A stretch of DNA of 39,199 bases from Bradyrhizobium sp. ORS 375 (GCF_000239775.1 NZ_CAFI01000058.1:1-39199), one strand, 5' to 3'; shown: positions 19,638-28,262, counted from the stretch's first letter. The notes: generated by a model from the sequence alone, not told the origin. Numbers and translations are program-made.

Positions 19638-19666
19638 TTGACAGACTTTTCGCGTTGCCAAGGCAT
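19638..19666 (+). promoter_or_regulatory. Possible promoter of the PPIase gene
   Basis: A perfect TTGACA at 19638-19643 faces the PPIase gene, but 17 bases on the sequence is AGGCAT, a poor -10. Recorded because it is the only -35 match in this orientation within the spacer. Confidence 0.25.
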
Positions 19667-19738
19667 CGCGATTGGGCGAGTGTCCCGGCCGCCCAGAGGT
19701 AATGCCCCTCGAGCCCCTCTTCAAACCAAGGATTTTCC

Positions 19739-20638
19739 ATGACCACGTCGTTCCCGGTTACGAAAACCGGCCTGCGCTTCGGCCTTGCCACCGCTCTTGC
19801 CGGCAGTCTCGCATTGTCCCTGCTGGTCGCCCCCGCGCGCGCCGCTGACGATGCCAACCCGGTGCTGGCCAAGGTGAACGGCGCCGAAATCCGCAAGAGC
19901 GACGTCACGCTCGCGGAGGAGGAGCTCGGGCCGAGCCTCGCCCAGATGGACCCGGCGACCAAGGACGAGAACGTGCTGTCGTTCCTGATCGACATGAAGC
20001 TCGTCTCCAAGGCCGCCGAGGACAAGAAGGTCGCCGACAGCGAGGACTTCAAGAAGCGCCTCGCCTTCACCCGCAACCGTCTGCTGATGGACAGCCTGCT
20101 CGCCAGCGAGGGCAAGGCCGCGACCACGCCGGACGCGATGAAGAAGGTCTATGAGGAGGCCTCCAAGCAGATCGGCGGCGAGCAGGAGGTTCATGCGCGC
20201 CACATCCTGGTCGAGACCGAGGACGAGGCCAAGGCGGTGAAGGCCGAACTCGCCAAGGGCGCCGACTTCGCCGAACTCGCGAAGAAGAAGTCCAAGGATC
20301 CGGGCGCGTCGGACGGCGGCGATCTCGGCTTCTTCACCAAGGAGCAGATGGTGCCGGAGTTCGCCAACGTCGCGTTCAGCATGGAGCCGGGCAAGATCTC
20401 GGACCCGGTGAAGACGCAGTTCGGCTGGCACATCATCAAGGTCGAGGAAAAGCGCAACCGCAAGCCGCCGGAGTTCGACCAGGTCAAGAGCCAGATCGAG
20501 ACCTACGTGACCCGCAAGGCCCAGGCCGATTACGTCGGCAAGCTGCGCGAGGCCGCCAAGATCGAGCGCATGGACAAGCCGGCGGCCGACGCTGCCAAGC
20601 CGGCGGATGCGAAGCCGGCCGAGCCGGCGAAGAAGTAA
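19739..20638 (+). CDS. Exported parvulin-type peptidyl-prolyl isomerase
   Basis: A 299-aa PpiC/PrsA/SurA-type foldase that isomerises prolyl bonds of exported proteins. AAGGA stands 6 bases before the ATG. The signal peptide is residues 1-35 (hydrophobic ALAGSLALSLLVA, then APARA and ADDANP). A SurA-like helical chaperone part follows (about 40-150: VLAKVNGAEIRKSDV, LSFLIDMKLV). The parvulin rotamase domain is at about 152-245, with EVHARHILVETEDEA, LAKKKSKDPGASDGGDLGFF and PVKTQFGWHIIKVEE. The tail is an Ala/Lys/Pro-rich repeat (PADAKPAEPAKK). Divergent from secA, so the translocase motor and a periplasmic folding factor share a regulatory region. Confidence 0.93.
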   Translation: MTTSFPVTKTGLRFGLATALAGSLALSLLVAPARAADDANPVLAKVNGAEIRKSDVTLAEEELGPSLAQMDPATKDENVLSFLIDMKLVSKAAEDKKVADSEDFKKRLAFTRNRLLMDSLLASEGKAATTPDAMKKVYEEASKQIGGEQEVHARHILVETEDEAKAVKAELAKGADFAELAKKKSKDPGASDGGDLGFFTKEQMVPEFANVAFSMEPGKISDPVKTQFGWHIIKVEEKRNRKPPEFDQVKSQIETYVTRKAQADYVGKLREAAKIERMDKPAADAAKPADAKPAEPAKK

Positions 20639-20683
20639 GCGGTCGAGCTGCTTCGCTTGAGACGCGTCACCGCCGCGTCATAA

Positions 20684-20814
20684 ACGGTGTCGTCCCGGCC
20701 TTGAGCCGGGACCCAGTCCGCGTGATGTTGGGAATGGGCACGCGGCCAGTACCTCGCCTCACAACTCGACCCTGTGGTTATGGATCCCCGCTTTCGCGGG
20801 GATGACGACGGTGG
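20684..20814. repeat. Inverted pair of GTCCC-type palindromes
   Basis: A forward copy (core 20692-20712, GTCCCGGCC, then GGCCGGGAC-like right arm) and a reverse copy with core ATCCCCGCTTTCGCGGGGAT (20784-20803) preceded by TGTGGTTATGG. About 58 bases separate the two. The pair fills most of the spacer between the isomerase and argJ and may end transcription of the former. Confidence 0.75.
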
Positions 20815-20892
20815 GTGTGGGTGCAGCCACTCCCACAACTTCGATCAGGATGATACAGAGCGCTTCCCGCCATTCTGCCGGAAGCCTCTCCG

Positions 20893-22134
20893 ATGTCCTC
20901 AGCCGTCTCCCCGCTCGCCCCGACCGAAATCCCCGAGATGCCGGCGCTCGCCGGCGTCAGGCTCGCGACCGCCGCGGCCGGCATCCGCTACAAGAACCGC
21001 ACCGACGTGCTGCTGGCGCTGCTCGATCCCGGCACGACGGTGGCCGGCGTGTTCACCAAGTCGAAATGCCCCTCGGCCCCGGTCGAATGGTGCCGCGCCA
21101 AGCTGAAGGGCGGCAAGGCGCGCGCGCTGGTGGTCAATTCCGGCAACGCCAACGCCTTCACCGGCAAGACCGGCAAGCAGTCGACGGCGCTGACGGCGTC
21201 GATTGCCGCCAAGGCGGTGGGCTGCAAGCAGGACGAGATCTTCCTCGCCTCCACCGGCGTCATCGGCGAGCCGCTCGACGCCACCAAATTCGACGGCGTG
21301 CTCGAAGGCCTCGCCGGCACGGCGACGCCGGAGGACTGGATGGGCGCGGCGCGCGCCATCATGACCACCGACACCTTCCCGAAGGTCGCGACCGCCACCG
21401 TCAAGCTCGGCAAGACCAAGGTGACGATCAACGGCATGGCCAAGGGCGCCGGCATGATCGCGCCCGACATGGCGACGATGCTGTCCTTCATCTTCACCGA
21501 CGCGCCGATCACCGCCCCAGCGCTGCAGGCGCTGCTCAAGGCCGGCGTCGAGGACACCTTCAACGCGGTAACGATCGATGGCGACACCTCGACCTCCGAC
21601 ACCTTGCTCGCCTTCGCCACCGGCGCCGCCGCGGCCAAGGGCGCGATCAAGATCAGCAAGATCAGCGATCCCAACGCCAAGGCCTTCGTGAAGGCGTTTA
21701 ATGGCGTGCTGGCCGACCTCGCCGAGCAGGTCGCGCGCGACGGCGAGGGCGCGCGCAAGCTGGTCGAGATCGTCGTCGAGGGCGCCAAGAGCAAGCCGTC
21801 GGCGCGCAAGATCGCGATGTCGATCGCCAACTCGCCGCTGGTGAAGACCGCGATCGCCGGCGAGGATGCCAATTGGGGCCGCGTCGTGATGGCCGTCGGC
21901 AAGGCCGGCGAGCCTGCCGATCGCGACAAGCTGTCGATCTCGTTCAACGGCATCCGCGTCGCGTCGAAGGGCGCGCGCGATCCGTCGTATGACGAGAAGG
22001 AGGTCTCCGAGGCGATGAAGGCGCAGACCATCCAGATCAAGGTCGCACTCGGCCTCGGCAAGGGCCGCGACCGCGTGCTGACCTGCGACCTGACCAAGGA
22101 ATACGTCGCGATCAACGGCGACTACCGCTCCTGA
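20893..22134 (+). CDS. argJ: Bifunctional ornithine acetyltransferase / N-acetylglutamate synthase
   Basis: A 413-aa ArgJ that moves the acetyl group from N-acetylornithine to glutamate, closing the acetyl cycle of arginine synthesis. In bifunctional forms it also uses acetyl-CoA. The proprotein cuts itself before Thr195 in [20 protein letters not shown], giving alpha and beta chains, with Thr195 the nucleophile. Other signatures are [45 protein letters not shown] and EDANWGR. The start is the first in-frame ATG after the repeat pair. The end is 9 bases from the convergent gene at 22144. Whether the first acetylation step is also catalysed cannot be read from sequence. Confidence 0.96.
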   Translation: MSSAVSPLAPTEIPEMPALAGVRLATAAAGIRYKNRTDVLLALLDPGTTVAGVFTKSKCPSAPVEWCRAKLKGGKARALVVNSGNANAFTGKTGKQSTALTASIAAKAVGCKQDEIFLASTGVIGEPLDATKFDGVLEGLAGTATPEDWMGAARAIMTTDTFPKVATATVKLGKTKVTINGMAKGAGMIAPDMATMLSFIFTDAPITAPALQALLKAGVEDTFNAVTIDGDTSTSDTLLAFATGAAAAKGAIKISKISDPNAKAFVKAFNGVLADLAEQVARDGEGARKLVEIVVEGAKSKPSARKIAMSIANSPLVKTAIAGEDANWGRVVMAVGKAGEPADRDKLSISFNGIRVASKGARDPSYDEKEVSEAMKAQTIQIKVALGLGKGRDRVLTCDLTKEYVAINGDYRS

Positions 22135-22143
22135 TCACAGCCG

Positions 22144-22518
22144 TCAGATCTTCTCGCTGCTGACATGGACGGTGACCTCGACACCCTTGGTCACCGGCCT
22201 GTTGACCGCGTCAGCGCCCTTGCGCTCGTAGGCGAAATGGTCCTCGCCCACGAAGCCCGGCGTCGAACGGTAGACGATCTTTTGTCCTTCGACGGCGACC
22301 GTGCCGTGGCTCGGCGATGACAGCACCCGGACGCCAGACATCGGCCCACGCGAGCCGAGGACGATGATGCTGCAGGACTTGCCCGTCCTGGCAAACATGT
22401 GTCCTTGAACGGTCTGGTTCTCCAAGGTGCGGATGGTTGGCACCCGGCAATTTTCGGCCGAAGCGCTCGCCGACAACGCCACGAGCAGGACAGACGCGAG
22501 CGCTGCTGCTTTGATCAT
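22144..22518 (-). CDS. Small exported protein with an Ig-like fold segment, unknown function
   Basis: A 124-aa protein with a clear signal peptide (1-21, ending SASASA, then ENC). The mature part has two Cys (24 and 48) that could form a disulphide. A stretch typical of bacterial Ig/cadherin-like beta folds follows (SSPSHGTVAVEGQKIVYRST, then PGFVGEDHFAYE, about 68-100). No catalytic motif is visible. It is downstream of the TadG-like gene on the same strand, 92 bases after it. A hairpin covers its ribosome binding site. Periplasmic or surface location is likely; function is unknown. Confidence 0.8.
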   Translation of the reverse strand: MIKAAALASVLLVALSASASAENCRVPTIRTLENQTVQGHMFARTGKSCSIIVLGSRGPMSGVRVLSSPSHGTVAVEGQKIVYRSTPGFVGEDHFAYERKGADAVNRPVTKGVEVTVHVSSEKI

Positions 22519-22524
22519 TGTGAT

Positions 22525-22552
22525 TCCCCCCAGGGCGGCATGCCCCGGGGGA
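22525..22552 (-). promoter_or_regulatory. Hairpin over the ribosome binding site of the small exported protein
   Basis: On the minus strand CCCCC-GGGC... folds onto GCCC-GGGGG (plus-strand arms 22527-22536 and 22542-22551, one mismatch, 5-base loop). The 3' arm GGGGGGAA is the only Shine-Dalgarno-like sequence before the ATG at 22518. No T-run follows, so it is not a standard terminator for the upstream gene. Confidence 0.4.
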
Positions 22553-22610
22553 GTTCACCTCAAGGCGTAATCTCGATCAATCCATACTTCTGATTGCAGC
22601 GATATTCTGA

Positions 22611-23960
22611 TCAACCGGCGATGCGTGCATCCGCGACGGCCCTCTTGAACAATGCATCCATCGCTTCGGCGATGCCCTGGGTCGGCGACACCTCGAAATA
22701 GAACCCGTCCGAGGCGCAGGCCTGCATGTTCTGCGCGATCTCGCTGTTCGGCGACGGGCCGAACGGTCCCTTGTTGAAGGGATCGATCCAGTTGTTGTAC
22801 CATTGATTGGTAGGCAACTGCAGGTAGGTCGTGTAGAGCACGGCGATCTTGATGCCGCGGTTCTTCAGCGCCGTGCACAGCGCCGGATTGATCGGCGACT
22901 GGCAGCGGTTGCCGCTGGCCTTGGGCTTCAGGCAGGAGGCATTGCTTTCGTCGGCGACGCCGTCGGAGACGAAGAACACATATTTCAGCGGAGAGCCCGT
23001 GGTGCCGTCGCCGGGCGTCGAGATTTCGTTGTTGATGGCCGGGAGCACCGTGGAGAACGGCGTGTCCTTGTCGGCGGTATAGGCATCGTTGTTGCCGTAG
23101 ACGCCCATCAGGTCGATGTTGCCGGCAGCGCTCTTGGCGCTGGACAGATTGGCCGACAGCGCGAACAGCGCCCGCAGCCCGATCGTCTTCGACGCCGCGC
23201 CGAAATCGTAGATCGCCATGCGAAACTGATTGGGATAGGTCTGCGTCTGCGCCGCCGTATCCATCAGTTGCTGGGTGGCGCTGCGCAGCACGTCGATCCG
23301 CGTCGTGACGCCGATGCTCTTTGCGAGGTTATAGAAGTTGTTCGAATCGTTGTAGTCGTGGCAGGCGAAGGCGCAATACCGGTTGCTGCCATACTTCGCG
23401 TCCGAGGTCGCGTTCACCATCTTGGTCACGTCGGCGGGGGTGGCCGCCACGCCCATCGACGGCGAATTGTCGAGCAGCAGATAGAAGTCGATGTACTTGG
23501 GCATCGACGCCTTTGCGGTCGAGGTGCCCTGCAGCGACATGGTCTTGTATCCGACGATGCTCATGAACATCGTCGGCACGGTGGCCGAGAACGACACCGT
23601 GGCCGTCAGCACCGCGCCAGACTTCTTCACCTCCGGCGTCAGGCTGTTCAGCGTGTAGCCGGTGGTGCCCGACATGTTGCCGTTGAAGATCTTGCGTGCA
23701 TCATCGCTGCCGACGGCGATCACGCCGTCGCCGGTCATGGCGCCCGCGGCAATGAACGCCGGCGACGTCCGCGACACCGCGCCGACCGAGGCGGCGTCGA
23801 CGGCAGACTGCAGCTTGGCCCGCATCTGATTGGTGCGGCTGTAGTCGACGCCGCAGCCGACGGCCGTGATCACGGGAACACAGACAATCGCGAACGTCAC
23901 CGCGACATTGCCGCTGACGTCGCGACGCAGACGCGCGAGCAGGCTGGAGAGAATTCGCAT
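22611..23960 (-). CDS. TadG-like pilus-assembly protein with VWA domain
   Basis: A 449-aa protein. The N-terminus is the TadE/TadG type: a short basic cytoplasmic segment (MRILSSLLARLRRDVSGNVA), then one membrane helix at about 18-38 (VTFAIVCVPVITAVGCGVDYSR) and a helical Ala-rich stretch (QMRAKLQSAVDAASVGAVS). A von Willebrand factor A domain starts near 155, with the metal-site motif DNSPS at 164-168 in FYLLLDNSPSMG. Further VWA blocks include FRMAIYDFG and KYVFFVSDGVADE. Such proteins are linked to Flp pili in tad clusters, but no other tad or pilus gene is in the window. It stands alone, so it may be a stray pseudopilin-associated adhesin. Confidence 0.85.
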   Translation of the reverse strand: MRILSSLLARLRRDVSGNVAVTFAIVCVPVITAVGCGVDYSRTNQMRAKLQSAVDAASVGAVSRTSPAFIAAGAMTGDGVIAVGSDDARKIFNGNMSGTTGYTLNSLTPEVKKSGAVLTATVSFSATVPTMFMSIVGYKTMSLQGTSTAKASMPKYIDFYLLLDNSPSMGVAATPADVTKMVNATSDAKYGSNRYCAFACHDYNDSNNFYNLAKSIGVTTRIDVLRSATQQLMDTAAQTQTYPNQFRMAIYDFGAASKTIGLRALFALSANLSSAKSAAGNIDLMGVYGNNDAYTADKDTPFSTVLPAINNEISTPGDGTTGSPLKYVFFVSDGVADESNASCLKPKASGNRCQSPINPALCTALKNRGIKIAVLYTTYLQLPTNQWYNNWIDPFNKGPFGPSPNSEIAQNMQACASDGFYFEVSPTQGIAEAMDALFKRAVADARIAG

Positions 23961-24152
23961 GAAAGATGCCTAACGAACCATGAGGAAGCCACGGCGCACA
24001 CCCGTGAAAATACGCGGCAGCTCTTTAAGGTTGGCTTATTTCAACCGTGGAAAGACCGCGCGAAACGGCCTAGGTTAAAAATCCCTCAACAGGTGCGTGC
24101 GGCTCGTTTCACATGGAGTGGCGGCGCGCTGAAAACCGCAATCGACCGGATC

Positions 24153-24563
24153 ATGCCTGACTTGAAACTCACGCTCGTCGTCGCCTGCGCGCTCGTGGAT
24201 ACCGACAATCGCGTGCTGCTGGCGCAGCGGCCGCCCGGCAAGACACTCGCCGGCCTGTGGGAATTTCCCGGCGGCAAGCTCGAGCCCGGCGAGCGCCCGG
24301 AGGCCAGCCTGATCCGCGAGCTCGACGAGGAGCTCGGCATCACCGTCCGCGAGGCCTGCCTCGCGCCGCTGACCTTCGCCAGCCACGCCTATGAGACGTT
24401 CCATCTGCTGATGCCGCTGTACATCTGCCGGCGCTGGGAGGGCATGGTGACCGCGCGCGAGGGCCAGCAACTCGCCTGGGTCCGTCCCAACAAGCTGCGC
24501 GACTATCCGATGCCGCCGGCGGACATTCCGCTGCTGCCGCATCTGATTGATTTACTAATGTGA
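24153..24563 (+). CDS. mutT: MutT-type (8-oxo-)dGTP pyrophosphohydrolase
   Basis: A 136-aa Nudix hydrolase that clears oxidised nucleotides such as 8-oxo-dGTP. The open frame runs back to 22803 across the TadG-like gene, but that part is antisense shadow. The ATG at 24153 begins MPDLKLTLVVACALVDTDNR, the normal MutT start. The Nudix box is complete at residues 41-63 (G, x5, E47, x7, R55-E56-L-D-E59-E60-L-G-I). WEFPGGKLEPGE and the late DYPMPPADIPLL match MutT proper rather than other Nudix families. Divergent from the TadG-like gene. Confidence 0.93.
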   Translation: MPDLKLTLVVACALVDTDNRVLLAQRPPGKTLAGLWEFPGGKLEPGERPEASLIRELDEELGITVREACLAPLTFASHAYETFHLLMPLYICRRWEGMVTAREGQQLAWVRPNKLRDYPMPPADIPLLPHLIDLLM

Positions 24564-24585
24564 GCCGCCGGCAGAGCTCCAACCT

Positions 24586-24718
24586 CACTCGTCATGCGCG
24601 GGATTGACCCGCCTGCGGGGCCGTAGCCCCTTCGGCGCGGCGAAGGCCCGCGCATCCATCACCTTGCGAGCTTCACAAAGAGGATGGATCGCCGGGTCAA
24701 GCCCGGCGATGACGAGTG
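24586..24718. repeat. Compound inverted repeat with CACTCGTCAT ends
   Basis: CACTCGTCAT (24586-24595) pairs exactly with ATGACGAGTG (24709-24718). Nested inside are ATGCGCGGG (24594-24602) with CCCGCGCAT (24647-24655), and CGCCGGGT...GCCCGGCG at the right. It resembles a diverged relative of the GTCCC pairs and lies between the convergent mutT and methyltransferase genes, where it could stop both. Confidence 0.65.
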
Positions 24719-24728
24719 TGTTGAATCA

Positions 24729-25577
24729 TCAACCCTCGCGGCCTCCTCGCTTCACCGCCGCCTCCAGGCTCGCCGTTGCCGAGCCCGGCTTCAGCGGCTT
24801 CTGCTGACTGTCATGCGGCGCCCAGCCGGAGATCCAGATGATGTCGAAGGTGGCGCGGATGCGGCCGTCGAGATCGGCGAAGCGCTCGGCGTAGATCTCG
24901 GCCATGCGCAGCAGGGTGGCCCGGCGTAGCGGCGTGCGGCGGCGCTCGACCAGGCTGTTGGCCGCACCCATGCGGCGGAGATCCTGCATGAGGCCGAAGG
25001 CGCTAGCATAGCGCACCACGACGCGGTCGACGTCGGTGACCGGCAGCGCAAAGCCGGCCCGCTGCAGCAGGCCGCCGATGTCGCGCAGATCGGCGAACGG
25101 CGCGACCCGCGGCGACACGCCACCCTCGCATTCGGCCTCGGCGGCCGCGAAACTCTGCCGGAGCTCGGTCAAGGTATCGCCGCCGATCATGGCGGCGAGC
25201 AGCAGGCCATCGGGCCGCAGGGCGCGGCGGATCTGCACCAGCAGGCCGGGGAGATCGTTGACGAACTGGAAGGCTAGCGCGGACAGCGCCAGGTCGAGCG
25301 ATTGCGGCTGCAATGGCAGCGTCTCGTCGGCCGTGCCGGACGCGGCAACATGCGCGAGCTGCATAACCTGTCCGCTCAGATGTGGCTTCAAGCCATGGCC
25401 CGGCGTCCAGATGTCGGCCGCCGACGCGAAGGATCGGTTCACCGCGGCGAGACGATCGCCGAGATCCTCGGCGACGCGCTCGAGCAGGAACGTCTCCGGC
25501 GCGGTCGCAGCCCGCCGCTGTCTCAGCGCAAGCAAGGGCCGATCGAACAGGACAGGTGCAGGGGCGGGCTGTGTCAT
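24729..25577 (-). CDS. NDUFAF5/BioC-like SAM-dependent methyltransferase family protein
   Basis: A 282-aa protein of the class I methyltransferase group. The opening (PVLFDRPLLALRQRRAA) and the middle (LDLALSALAFQFVNDLPGLLVQIRRALRPDGLLLAAMIGGDTL) match the alphaproteobacterial homologs of NDUFAF5, the complex I assembly factor that hydroxylates an Arg of a complex I subunit. The glycine-rich SAM loop is not canonical: where D-x-G-x-G-x-G is expected it reads ADIWTPGHGLKPHL. The later motifs are intact. Substrate binding may therefore differ, or the loop is simply divergent. Divergent from comF, 78 bases apart. The exact role is uncertain. Confidence 0.8.
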   Translation of the reverse strand: MTQPAPAPVLFDRPLLALRQRRAATAPETFLLERVAEDLGDRLAAVNRSFASAADIWTPGHGLKPHLSGQVMQLAHVAASGTADETLPLQPQSLDLALSALAFQFVNDLPGLLVQIRRALRPDGLLLAAMIGGDTLTELRQSFAAAEAECEGGVSPRVAPFADLRDIGGLLQRAGFALPVTDVDRVVVRYASAFGLMQDLRRMGAANSLVERRRTPLRRATLLRMAEIYAERFADLDGRIRATFDIIWISGWAPHDSQQKPLKPGSATASLEAAVKRGGREG

Positions 25578-25655
25578 GGCGGCTGGTTACGCCGATCCCA
25601 GGTATCGGGCAATGCGCCGCTTGAGCCGGATCGGGCGTGCGGCTAGCCTCAATGC

Positions 25656-26459
25656 ATGAGCCTTAGCTTTGCTCCAATAAGCCTCGGGCAAATCCGTGCC
25701 GTGGCCAACGCGGCGCGCGGCGCCTGCGGCCATCTGGCCAAGCTCGCGCTCGACATCGCCTTGCCGACGCTGTGCATCGCCTGCCGCGAGCCGGTCGATG
25801 GCGAAGGCGTCTGTGCCGGCTGCTGGGGCAGGCTGTCGTTCATCGAGCGGCCGTATTGCCCGAAGCTCGGCATTCCCTTCGTCTACGATCCCGGCCCGGA
25901 GCTGCTGTCGATGGAGGCGATCGCGGCGCCGCCGGCCTATGCCCGCGCCCGTGCCGCCGTGCGCTATGACGAGGTCGCGCGCACGCTTGTGCATCAGCTG
26001 AAATATCAGGACCGCACCGACCTCGCGCCGATTATGGGCCGCTGGATGACGCGGGCCGGCCGCGAGCTGCTGGCCGAGGCTGACCTCGTGGTCCCCGTGC
26101 CGCTGCATTGGCGGCGGGGCTTTTCACGCCGCTACAACCAATCCGGCGCGCTGGCCCGGGTGATTGCGCGGGCGAGCGGCGTGCGGATGAGCAGCGATAC
26201 GCTGCGCCGGGTGCGCGCCACCGAGCAGCAGGTCGGGCTGTCGCGGCCGCAGCGCGCCAGCAATGTGCAGGGCGCATTCCAGGTATCACCAAACCGTCTG
26301 CATGACGTGCAGGGCCGCCGCATCGTTGTTGTGGACGACGTCCTGACCACAGGGGCGACAGTGGATGCCTGCGCCCGCGCGCTGCTCCGCGCCAAGGCGG
26401 CCGAGGTCAGCGTGCTGGTCTTCGCCCGGGTTGTCGATGCACCCCGCGCCACCATATAA
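25656..26459 (+). CDS. ComF-family phosphoribosyltransferase-like protein
   Basis: A 267-aa ComF homolog, related to the DNA-uptake protein of naturally competent bacteria. A zinc-type N-terminus carries C40-x2-C43 and C53-x2-C56. The phosphoribosyltransferase fold ends with the PRPP loop VVVDDVLTTGAT at 224-235. The blocks VPVPLHWRRGFSRRYNQS and TEQQVGLSRPQRASNVQGAF are family signatures. It is the first gene of a tight group with grxC, nit and DUF1178, only 29 bases before grxC. Function outside competence is poorly known; no other competence gene is here. Confidence 0.92.
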   Translation: MSLSFAPISLGQIRAVANAARGACGHLAKLALDIALPTLCIACREPVDGEGVCAGCWGRLSFIERPYCPKLGIPFVYDPGPELLSMEAIAAPPAYARARAAVRYDEVARTLVHQLKYQDRTDLAPIMGRWMTRAGRELLAEADLVVPVPLHWRRGFSRRYNQSGALARVIARASGVRMSSDTLRRVRATEQQVGLSRPQRASNVQGAFQVSPNRLHDVQGRRIVVVDDVLTTGATVDACARALLRAKAAEVSVLVFARVVDAPRATI

Positions 26460-26488
26460 TCCAATGTTCCGTAACAGCTGAGCGCGAC

Positions 26489-26764
26489 ATGACCGCTGCG
26501 ATCGAAATCTATACCCGTCCGGGGTGCGGCTACTGCACGGCCGCCAAATCGCTCCTGACCCGCAAGAACGTTCCCTTCACCGAGCACGACGCCGGCAAGG
26601 ATCCGAACGTCCGGCAGCAGATGTATGACCGCGTCGGTCCGGGCTCGACTTTCCCGCAGATCTTCATCGGCAAGACCCACGTCGGCGGCTGCGACGATCT
26701 CTACGCGCTCGACCGCGAGGGCAGGCTCGACGCCATGCTGGCGGGAGACAAGGCGACATCATGA
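26489..26764 (+). CDS. grxC: Glutaredoxin 3
   Basis: A 91-aa dithiol glutaredoxin that reduces disulphides and glutathione-mixed disulphides in the cytoplasm. The active site is C13-G-Y-C16 within IYTRPGCGYCTAAK. The GSH-binding segment TFPQIFIGKTHVGGCDDLYAL carries the cis-Pro and the GG-C-DD tail typical of GrxC. Its last codon overlaps the nit gene by 4 bases (ATGA), indicating translational coupling. Confidence 0.96.
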   Translation: MTAAIEIYTRPGCGYCTAAKSLLTRKNVPFTEHDAGKDPNVRQQMYDRVGPGSTFPQIFIGKTHVGGCDDLYALDREGRLDAMLAGDKATS

Positions 26765-27639
26765 GCAACGACCGCAGCTTCACCGCCGCCATGGTGCAGA
26801 TGCGCACCGCGCTGCTGCCCGAGCCCAGCCTCGAGCAGGGCACCAGGCTGATCCGGGAAGCGGTCGCGCAAGGCGCGCAATACGTCCAGACGCCGGAAGT
26901 GAGCAACATGATGCAGCTCAACCGCACGGCGCTGTTCGAGCAGCTCAAGAGCGAGGAGGACGATCCCTCGCTCAAGGCCTATCGCGCGCTGGCCAAGGAG
27001 CTGAACATCCATCTGCATATCGGTTCGCTGGCGCTGCGCTTCTCGGCCGAGAAGGCGGTGAACCGCTCGTTCCTGATCGGACCCGACGGCAATGTGCTGG
27101 CGAGCTACGACAAGATCCACATGTTCGACATCGACCTTCCGGGCGGTGAGAGCTATCGCGAGTCCGCCAACTACCAGCCGGGTGAGACGGCGGTCATCAC
27201 CGATCTGCCGTGGGGCCGGCTCGGACTGACGATCTGCTACGACGTCCGCTTCCCGGCGCTGTACCGAGCGTTGGCCGAGAGCGGCGCGTCGTTCATCAGC
27301 GTGCCCTCGGCGTTCACCCGCAAGACCGGCGAGGCGCATTGGCACACGCTGCTGCGCGCGCGCGCCATCGAGACCGGCTGCTTCGTATTCGCCGCCGCGC
27401 AATGCGGCCTGCACGAGAACAAGCGCGAGACCTTCGGCCATTCGCTGATCATCGACCCCTGGGGCGAGATCCTCGCCGAGGGCGGCGTCGAGCCCGGCGT
27501 GATCGTGGCGCAAATCGATCCAGCACGGGTCGAGAGCGTGCGCCAGACCATTCCCTCCCTGCAGCACGGCCGCCGCTTCGGCATCGCCGACCCCAAGGGC
27601 GGACCGGACTATCTGCACCTCGTGCGGGGCTCCGCATGA
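26761..27639 (+). CDS. Nit-type carbon-nitrogen hydrolase (probable deaminated glutathione amidase)
   Basis: A 292-aa nitrilase-superfamily amidase. The Glu-Lys-Cys triad is complete: E46 in QTPEVSNMMQ, K118 in SYDKIHMFD and C159 in LTICYDVRFP. The pattern is that of the Nit1/Nit2 branch, whose Nit1 members repair deaminated glutathione, a side product of transaminases. The 4-base overlap with grxC on one side and DUF1178 on the other fits a glutathione-linked role. The specific substrate is inferred from the branch and neighbour, not proven. Confidence 0.9.
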   Translation: MSNDRSFTAAMVQMRTALLPEPSLEQGTRLIREAVAQGAQYVQTPEVSNMMQLNRTALFEQLKSEEDDPSLKAYRALAKELNIHLHIGSLALRFSAEKAVNRSFLIGPDGNVLASYDKIHMFDIDLPGGESYRESANYQPGETAVITDLPWGRLGLTICYDVRFPALYRALAESGASFISVPSAFTRKTGEAHWHTLLRARAIETGCFVFAAAQCGLHENKRETFGHSLIIDPWGEILAEGGVEPGVIVAQIDPARVESVRQTIPSLQHGRRFGIADPKGGPDYLHLVRGSA

Positions 27640-28124
27640 TCCGCTACGCGTTGCGCTGCGAGCGTGATCACACGTTCGAAAGCTGGTTTCAGAGCTCCTC
27701 GGCTTACGACTCCCAGGTGAAGCGCAAGCTGGTGGAATGCCCGACGTGCGGCTCGACCAAGGTCGAGAAGGCGATCATGGCGCCGCGCATCGTCAGCAAG
27801 AAGGGCCGAGAGGTGGCGCCCGTTCCCGCCGCGCCTGCCCCGGCGCCGACACCAGCGCAGGAGGTCATTCCGCCCGGACCGACGTCGCTGCTGATGGCCC
27901 AGGAGCGCGAGCTGCGCGCCAAGCTCAAGGAACTGCGCGACCACATCGTCAAGAACGCCGATGACGTCGGCGAGCGCTTCCCGACCGAGGCGCGCAAGAT
28001 GCATTACGGCGAGACCGAGCACCGGCCGATCTACGGCGAGGCCTCGCTCGACGAGGCCCGCGAGCTGATCGAGGAAGGCATCGAGGTCGCCCCGATCCCG
28101 GTGCTGCCGGACGACCGGAATTGA
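27636..28124 (+). CDS. DUF1178 family protein
   Basis: A 162-aa protein of the DUF1178 family. The ATG at 27636 overlaps the nit stop codon (ATGA). The N-terminus (MIRYALRCERDHTFESWFQSS) has a Cys that may pair with the later CPTCGS (residues 35-40) in a zinc-ribbon-like knot. A Pro/Ala linker (VPAAPAPAPTPAQ) leads to a helical part (LMAQERELRAKLKELRDHIVKNADDVGERFPTEARKMHYGE) and a conserved acidic end (EASLDEARELIEEGIEVAPIP). The biochemical role is unknown. It is the last gene of the comF-grxC-nit group and is followed by a strong hairpin. Confidence 0.88.
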   Translation: MIRYALRCERDHTFESWFQSSSAYDSQVKRKLVECPTCGSTKVEKAIMAPRIVSKKGREVAPVPAAPAPAPTPAQEVIPPGPTSLLMAQERELRAKLKELRDHIVKNADDVGERFPTEARKMHYGETEHRPIYGEASLDEARELIEEGIEVAPIPVLPDDRN

Positions 28125-28186
28125 CCCGGCGCCGCGTCATCGGCGACAGCCCGCCAATGAGGCGCACACGATCTCGGCGGCCTCTC

Positions 28187-28262
28187 CGTCATTGCGAGCG
28201 CAGCGAAGCAATCCAGGGTGGTGGGCGGGACTCTGGATTGCTTCGCTGCGCTCGCAATGACG
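28187..28262. repeat. Perfect 30-bp inverted repeat of the CGTCATTGCGAG family
   Basis: Bases 28187-28216 are the exact reverse complement of 28233-28262, with a 16-base loop. It is the best-preserved copy of this family in the window. It lies 62 bases after the DUF1178 stop, so it may also close that operon. Confidence 0.9.

Noticed and set aside
22803-24563. Long plus-strand frame joining the TadG antisense strand to mutT
   Set aside because: Only the part from 24153 has Nudix character. The rest is antisense to a recognisable TadG-like gene.
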